Position numbers and translations under genes: made by a program. A DNA stretch of 64,000 bases from Marinicrinis sediminis (lineage in GTDB: Bacteria > Bacillota > Bacilli > Paenibacillales > KCTC-33676): contig NZ_JBHUMM010000043.1 in NCBI RefSeq assembly GCF_042685085.1, positions 1 to 64,000 of the forward strand. Reading direction: 5' to 3'. Under the pieces are notes generated by a model. The model saw only the letters and a program-made list of their open reading frames with translations, had not been told where the DNA came from and ran no database searches. Positions 59,326 to 64,000 of this stretch are shown piece by piece; the stretch's first letter is position 1; each line of letters starts with the position of its first letter.

Positions 59326-60147
59326 ATGAAGAAGTGGATTCGAAACGGTATATTTTACGTGATTTTGATTAGTCATTTGCTGATAACAGGGTATCCCTTT
59401 ATATGGATGTTCATTTCATCTTTCAAAACCAACAAAGAATATTACGGAGATCCCTGGGGCCTGCCTGCCGAGTGGCAGCTGGAGAACTTTGTGAAGGCCT
59501 GGAATGAAGGGATCAATGATTTCTTGTTCAACAGTACGTATATTACCTTTTTCAGTGTGCTTGGAACGTTGTTTGTGGCGACGCTGGTGTCGTTTTATTT
59601 AGCCAGAAGACCTTTTAAAGGGTCGGGATGGCTGCTCGGATTTTTCCTGCTGGCTATGCTTATTCCCGTGCAGAGCACCTTGATTCCGCTGTACGTCATG
59701 ATTACGAATCTCGGCTTATACGATACCTTTTGGGCACTGTTTTTCCCGTATATCGGGTTCGGAATGCCCGTTGCAGTCTTTTTGATTTATGGCTTTTTCA
59801 AGCAATTGCCAGGTGAGATGGAAGAGGCCGCGATGATGGATGGCTGTACGATTTACGGCGTGTTTTGGCGCATTTTCCTGCCCTTGTCCAAGCCGATACT
59901 GGCTACGGTCACCATCTTGTCCGCCTTTAGCATTTGGAATGAATTTGTATTCCCGCTCGTGATGATCTCCAGTGACAGTCTCAAACCGTTACCGCTCGGG
60001 CTGATGAAATTCCGGGGGAATTTCTCGGCGGAGTATGGCACCATGAGTGCCTCGCTCGTGATCTCCACGTTGCCGATTATTGTGCTCTATTTGTTTTTGC
60101 AAAAGCATATTACGAAAGGAGTGGCCGCTGGTGCAGTCAAAGGATAG
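59326..60147 (+). CDS. Carbohydrate ABC transporter permease (MalG-like)
   Basis: 273 residues, ATG after GAGAGGGGAGCGACACG. Six helices, an EAA loop (LPGEMEEAAMMDGCTIYGVF then WRIFLPLSKPILATV) and the C-terminal LFLQKHITKGVAAGAVKG ending, all typical of MalG-type CUT1 permeases. Its stop (60145-60147) overlaps the start of the GH43 gene at 60131 by 17 bases, so the two are translationally linked. Confidence 0.93.
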   Translation: MKKWIRNGIFYVILISHLLITGYPFIWMFISSFKTNKEYYGDPWGLPAEWQLENFVKAWNEGINDFLFNSTYITFFSVLGTLFVATLVSFYLARRPFKGSGWLLGFFLLAMLIPVQSTLIPLYVMITNLGLYDTFWALFFPYIGFGMPVAVFLIYGFFKQLPGEMEEAAMMDGCTIYGVFWRIFLPLSKPILATVTILSAFSIWNEFVFPLVMISSDSLKPLPLGLMKFRGNFSAEYGTMSASLVISTLPIIVLYLFLQKHITKGVAAGAVKG

Positions 60148-61744
60148 ATGCCACATCCACAATCCTGTATTGAAGGGCTTTCATCCTGATCCTTCTATTC
60201 TCCGTGTCGGAGACGATTTCTACATGGCGACATCGACGTTTGAATGGTTTCCAGGTGTTCAGCTTTATCATTCGAGAGATCTGGTTCACTGGCGTTTGCT
60301 GCCGCATCCGTTAACACGCAAAAGCCAACTGGATATGAGAGGGAACCCGAATTCAGGAGGAGTATGGGCGCCCTGTCTTTCACACGATGGAGAACGTTTT
60401 TACCTTTGTTATACCGATGTGAAAAGCTTGGCCGGTGCATTCAAAGATACACCGAATTATGTGGTCACCTCGGCATCCATCATGGGTCCGTGGTCAGAAC
60501 CGATGTATCTGAACAGCAGTGGTTTTGATCCGTCTTTGTTTCATGATGACGATGGCCGCAAGTGGCTGGTGAACATGGTCTGGGATCATCGCAAGGGCAA
60601 AAATCCGTTTCACGGCATCGTGTTGCAGGAATGGTCTGCCGCTGAGGGCAAGCTGGTAGGTCCGGTTTATCCCATTTACAAAGGCTCTCCTCTGGGAGGA
60701 ACAGAAGGACCCCATCTCTATAAACGAAATGATTTCTACTATCTCATGACGGCTGAGGGAGGAACGGGATATGATCATGCGGTGACCGTTGCCCGATCCC
60801 GTCACCTGTTCGGTCCATATGATACAGACCCCGATAATCCCGTCTTGACAGCGGCAGGATCACCGGAGCTGTCGCTGCAAAGAGCGGGGCATGCCAGTCT
60901 GGTTGAGACGGCTGGGGGAGAATGGTATCTGGCCCATTTGTGCGGAAGGCCCTTGCCTGGAACAAGACGATGCAATTTGGGCAGAGAAACCGCGATTCAG
61001 CGCTGTTACTAGACAGAAAGCGGCTGGCTGCGCGTGATGGATGCCGAGCATCGGCCAGAGGAGATCGTCCCTGCGCCAGATCTGGCGTCTCATCCCTTTG
61101 ATCAGGGCAATACGGTAGAGCATTTCGATGAAGAGAAACTAGACCTCCATTTCAGTACGCTGCGTGAACCGATGGATGAGTCGTGGATCAGTCTCCGTGA
61201 ACGCAAGGGATATGCACGTATACGAGGAAGACAATCTCTGCAATCCGGCTTTTCTCAGAGCCTGATCGCAAAACGACAGACTGCGTTCCACTGTGAGGCT
61301 GAAACAAGTGTGGAGTTTGAGCCGCATTCCTTTCAGCAGATGGCCGGTCTCGTCGTATATTACAATACTAAAAACTACTATTATCTGCATGTCACCTGGG
61401 ATGAAAATGAGGGGAAATGCTTGCAAATTGCCGCGAATCTGGCGGATCGCTATGATGAAATACTTGCGGAGCCAATCCCGATCCGTCAAGCCGGTCCCGT
61501 TTATTTGAAAGCAAGCCTGGCAGAGGGTGTGCTGCAATTTGCTTATTCGATGGATGGGATTGAATGGGTGGAGATGGGTCAGTCACTTGATGCCAGCTTG
61601 TTATCTGATGAGTGTGCCACAGTCTTTCAGGACGGGTATTTTACGGACTGGGGCTTCACGGGTACTTTTATCGGGATAAGTGTACAGGATTTGACAGGAA
61701 CGAAGCGACATGCCGATTTTGATTATTTTAGACTGGAGGAATGA
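60131..61744 (+). pseudogene. GH43 beta-xylosidase/arabinofuranosidase interrupted by an in-frame TAG
   Basis: A GTG start at 60131, nine bases after AAAGGAG, gives IHNPVLKGFHPDPSILRVGD with the catalytic Asp, SSGFDPSLFHDDDGRKW and GTEGPHLYKRNDFYY with the catalytic Glu: a full five-blade GH43 domain. At codon 294 (61010-61012) there is a TAG. The same frame continues TESGWLRVMDAEHRP and on through a C-terminal beta-sandwich (FQQMAGLVVYYNTKNYYYLH, YFTDWGFTGTFIGI) to 61744. Homologues have Trp there (WTExGWLR), so TGG to TAG is the only lesion. Read through, the protein would be 537 residues, normal for this family. No signal peptide is seen, so it would cleave imported xylo-oligosaccharides in the cytoplasm. 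As written, only the catalytic domain, lacking its end, is made. Confidence 0.85.
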
Positions 61745-61746
61745 AC

Positions 61747-63054
61747 ATGAGCTATTTCAATCACATTCAACGCATTCAATATGAGGGACGGAACTCTGAC
61801 AACCCGCTTGCATTCAAGCACTACAATCCCGAGGAAGTGATCGCAGGCAAGCCGATGAAGGAACATTTGCGATTTGCGGTTTCCTATTGGCATACGATGA
61901 CAGGTGGTGGTTCTGATCCATTCGGCAGTGATACAGCGCTGCGGAAGTGGGACGGGCTGACAGGACTGGATTTAGCGAAAGCAAGGGTAGAAGCAGGCTT
62001 CGAATTTTTTGACAAGATTCAAGCGCCATATTTTTGCTTCCATGATGTGGATATTGCTCCGGAAGGACGCAGATTGAAGGAATCCAATGAAAATCTGGAT
62101 GTGATCGTGGGTCTGATCAAGCAGGGAATGAAAGATACAGGAGTGAAGCTGTTGTGGAATACAGCCAACCTGTTCTCGAATCCTCGTTATGTACATGGTG
62201 CTGCAACCTCTCCGAATGCGGAAGTCGTAGCCTATGCCGCCGCACAAGTGAAGAAGGGACTGGAAGTTGCGCTGGAACTGGGTGCCGAGAATTATGTATT
62301 CTGGGGCGGCCGGGAAGGATATGAAACCCTGCTTAACACCAACATGGCGTTGGAACTGGATAATCTCGCCAGGTTCTATCACATGGCTGTGTCTTATGCA
62401 GGAGAAATCGGATTCAAGGGCCAATTTTTAATAGAGCCAAAGCCGAAGGAGCCGACCAAGCATCAATACGACTTTGACAGCGCGACCACGTTGGCTTTTC
62501 TCTACAAGTATGGATTAAAGGAGCATTTCAAGCTCAATCTGGAGGCCAATCATGCCACGCTTGCCGGGCACTCCTTCGAGCATGAATTGCGCGTGGCTCG
62601 CATCAATGGGGCGCTCGGCTCGATTGATGCCAATCAGGGGGATTTGCTGCTCGGCTGGGATACCGATGAATTCCCAACGGATCTGTATGCGGTCACCTTA
62701 GCCATGTATGAAATCTTGCAAAATGGCGGGATTGGATCAGGCGGGGTCAATTTCGATGCAAAAGTGCGCAGAGGCTCCTTTGAGCCGGAAGATTTGTTCT
62801 ATGCACATATTGCCGGGATGGACACGTTTGCCCGGGGTCTGAAGGCCGCCAACAAGATGAAGGAGGATCGTTTCTTCGAAGATCGGCTTCAGCAGCGGTA
62901 TGCAAGCTTCGAGCAGGGAATCGGGGCAGATTTTGTTAGCGGGAAGGCAGACTTTCATAAGCTGGAGGCTCATGCGCTTCAACAGTCTGCGATTCATAAT
63001 CAGTCCGGTCGTATGGAGCAAATCAAAAATTTGATCAACGACTATCTTTTTTAA
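61747..63054 (+). CDS. xylA: Xylose isomerase
   Basis: 435 residues from the ATG at 61747, seven bases after GGAGG; an ATG at 61741 is too close to that site. It interconverts xylose and xylulose. Conserved elements are HLRFAVSYWHTMTGGGSDPF, FFDKIQAPYFCFHDVDIAPE (catalytic His), NYVFWGGREGYETLLNT, FLIEPKPKEPTKHQYD (metal-binding Glu), LNLEANHATLAGHSFEHEL and GSIDANQGDLLLGWDTDEFP. It immediately follows the GH43 gene and precedes xylulokinase. Confidence 0.97.
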   Translation: MSYFNHIQRIQYEGRNSDNPLAFKHYNPEEVIAGKPMKEHLRFAVSYWHTMTGGGSDPFGSDTALRKWDGLTGLDLAKARVEAGFEFFDKIQAPYFCFHDVDIAPEGRRLKESNENLDVIVGLIKQGMKDTGVKLLWNTANLFSNPRYVHGAATSPNAEVVAYAAAQVKKGLEVALELGAENYVFWGGREGYETLLNTNMALELDNLARFYHMAVSYAGEIGFKGQFLIEPKPKEPTKHQYDFDSATTLAFLYKYGLKEHFKLNLEANHATLAGHSFEHELRVARINGALGSIDANQGDLLLGWDTDEFPTDLYAVTLAMYEILQNGGIGSGGVNFDAKVRRGSFEPEDLFYAHIAGMDTFARGLKAANKMKEDRFFEDRLQQRYASFEQGIGADFVSGKADFHKLEAHALQQSAIHNQSGRMEQIKNLINDYLF

Positions 63055-63147
63055 TGATCATTTGAATGAGAAGGATCATTTTAATAAAAGTCTGTAGTGA
63101 ATAAATCGTTTGGAAGTCCATGGGTGAGGAAGGAGTCGGTCTGGAAC

Positions 63148-64000
63148 ATGCGTTATGTCATAGGTATTGATTTGGGTACAACCGCCGTAAAAGCGATTTT
63201 GGTCAATGAACAGGGAGAAGTATGCGGGGAGGCCTCCAGCCCGTTTCAAATTCTGAGAAAAGCGGCCGGGTATAGTGAACAGCGGCCGGAGGAATGGGTA
63301 ACGGGTACGATGCTGGCTATTCGGCAATTGATGAATCAGACCCGAGTGAATGCATCAGACGTGAAAGGACTGAGTTTTTCCGGACAAATGCACGGGCTCG
63401 TGTTGCTTGATGAGAAGCATCAGGTTCTTCGGGACGCGATCCTCTGGAATGATACCCGAACAACAAGCGAATGTCGCTTGATTGAGGAAAGACTGGGAGA
63501 GAAATTGATAGAGATTACTCGTAATCGCGCGCTGGAAGGCTTCACGTTGCCCAAACTGCTGTGGGTACAGCAGTATGAGGCTCAGCTTTTCCGTCAAGCT
63601 TCGGTCTTTTTACTTCCCAAGGATTATGTTCGTTATCGATTGACAGGTAAATTGGGCATGGATTTGTCCGATGCGGCAGGTACATTGCTCCTGGATATCG
63701 AACAGCGCCGCTGGAGTTCGCTCATCTGCGATACCTTTCATATCCCCGAGGGGCTTTGTCCGCCGCTGCTGGAATCAGATACACAGGTAGGAAACCTGCT
63801 GCCGGACATCGCGTCGCAAGTCGGACTGTCTACAGACACCCAGGTGTTTGCTGGTGGCGCAGACAATGCCTGTGGGGCGCTGGGAGCCGGCATCCTCAAG
63901 CCGGGTGCCGTGATGTGCAGCATCGGAACTTCGGGTGTAGCGCTTTCCTACGAAACAGAAGCCGAAGACCGGTATCAGGGTGATTTGCACGTATTCAATC
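63148..64000 (+). CDS. xylB: Xylulokinase, N-terminal part (runs off the window)
   Basis: 284 codons are visible from the ATG at 63148, after AAGGAGTCGG. The FGGY-kinase fold is clear: YVIGIDLGTTAVKAILVNEQ (phosphate-binding loop 1), GLSFSGQMHGLVLLDEK, ILWNDTRTTSECRLIEERLG, LPKDYVRYRLTGKLGMDLSD, FAGGADNACGALGAGI and SIGTSGVALS. It phosphorylates D-xylulose to enter the pentose phosphate pathway. The C-terminal ATP-binding half lies beyond the window. The 93-base gap after xylA shows no terminator, so it is cotranscribed. Confidence 0.95.
   Translation, partial: MRYVIGIDLGTTAVKAILVNEQGEVCGEASSPFQILRKAAGYSEQRPEEWVTGTMLAIRQLMNQTRVNASDVKGLSFSGQMHGLVLLDEKHQVLRDAILWNDTRTTSECRLIEERLGEKLIEITRNRALEGFTLPKLLWVQQYEAQLFRQASVFLLPKDYVRYRLTGKLGMDLSDAAGTLLLDIEQRRWSSLICDTFHIPEGLCPPLLESDTQVGNLLPDIASQVGLSTDTQVFAGGADNACGALGAGILKPGAVMCSIGTSGVALSYETEAEDRYQGDLHVFN

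Noticed and set aside
61034..61744. Separate gene for the C-terminal GH43 domain
   Set aside because: It is in the same frame as the upstream part, has no ribosome binding site, and begins in the middle of a conserved segment; a single TAG explains the split.

Overview
The window reads as a chromosomal segment of a Gram-positive, aerobic to facultative soil Firmicute, most likely a Paenibacillus. The grounds are strong Gram-positive ribosome binding sites with frequent TTG and GTG starts, several lipoboxes, Bacillus-type Fur, CcpA (cre) and preQ1 control elements, YesM/YesN-type control of a sugar ABC transporter, and homologues of B. subtilis YeeI, YndJ, NupNOPQ and PatB. No rRNA, tRNA, CRISPR array, origin or prophage was seen.

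Layout. 1-1900 is an AT-richer scar: an IS3-family end, a 5'-truncated fragment resembling the C-terminus of a large AVAST-like defence protein, and a decayed second IS3 element. 1967-9681 holds small membrane/exported proteins, a lipoprotein, an Atg22-like MFS transporter, a YebC-family protein, DinB, GNAT and arylamine-acetyltransferase-like enzymes and a dead Nudix gene. 9744-13214 is the N-acetylglucosamine locus (nagA divergent from an RpiR-type regulator and nagB). 13361-15120 has a DoxX/SRPBCC fusion and a DUF4166 protein. 15184-20643 is a Bce-like module (response regulator, kinase, ABC ATPase, FtsX-type permease) with matching palindromes before each transcription unit. 20822-21560 is a preQ1 riboswitch with a queuosine-precursor transporter gene.

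21643-23703 carries two diverging putative effector genes that share an MGNQA leader with a DUF4157 (eCIS-core) protein at 41560. 23831-26426 is a Fur-boxed feo operon whose feoB is frameshifted. 26518-35316 has a GH13 enzyme, two futalosine-pathway menaquinone genes and a four-gene nucleoside ABC importer. 35365-37477 is a metallo-hydrolase/TetR operon with an operator inside its promoter. 38010-49744 is mixed housekeeping: a cyclophilin lipoprotein, an Lnt-like/LytTR/DUF3021 operon, an amino-acid permease, LysE, PatB and YndJ. 50009-53356 encodes a two-polypeptide 2-oxoacid:ferredoxin oxidoreductase.

54289-64000 is a xylo-oligosaccharide locus: YesM/YesN-type two-component system, cre site, CUT1 ABC importer, GH43 enzyme, xylose isomerase and the start of xylulokinase. 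The GH43 gene has an in-frame amber codon. In total I see three house-keeping-type genes broken by small lesions (Nudix, feoB, GH43), one transposon-truncated gene, and many intergenic gaps filled with short, locus-specific repeats.
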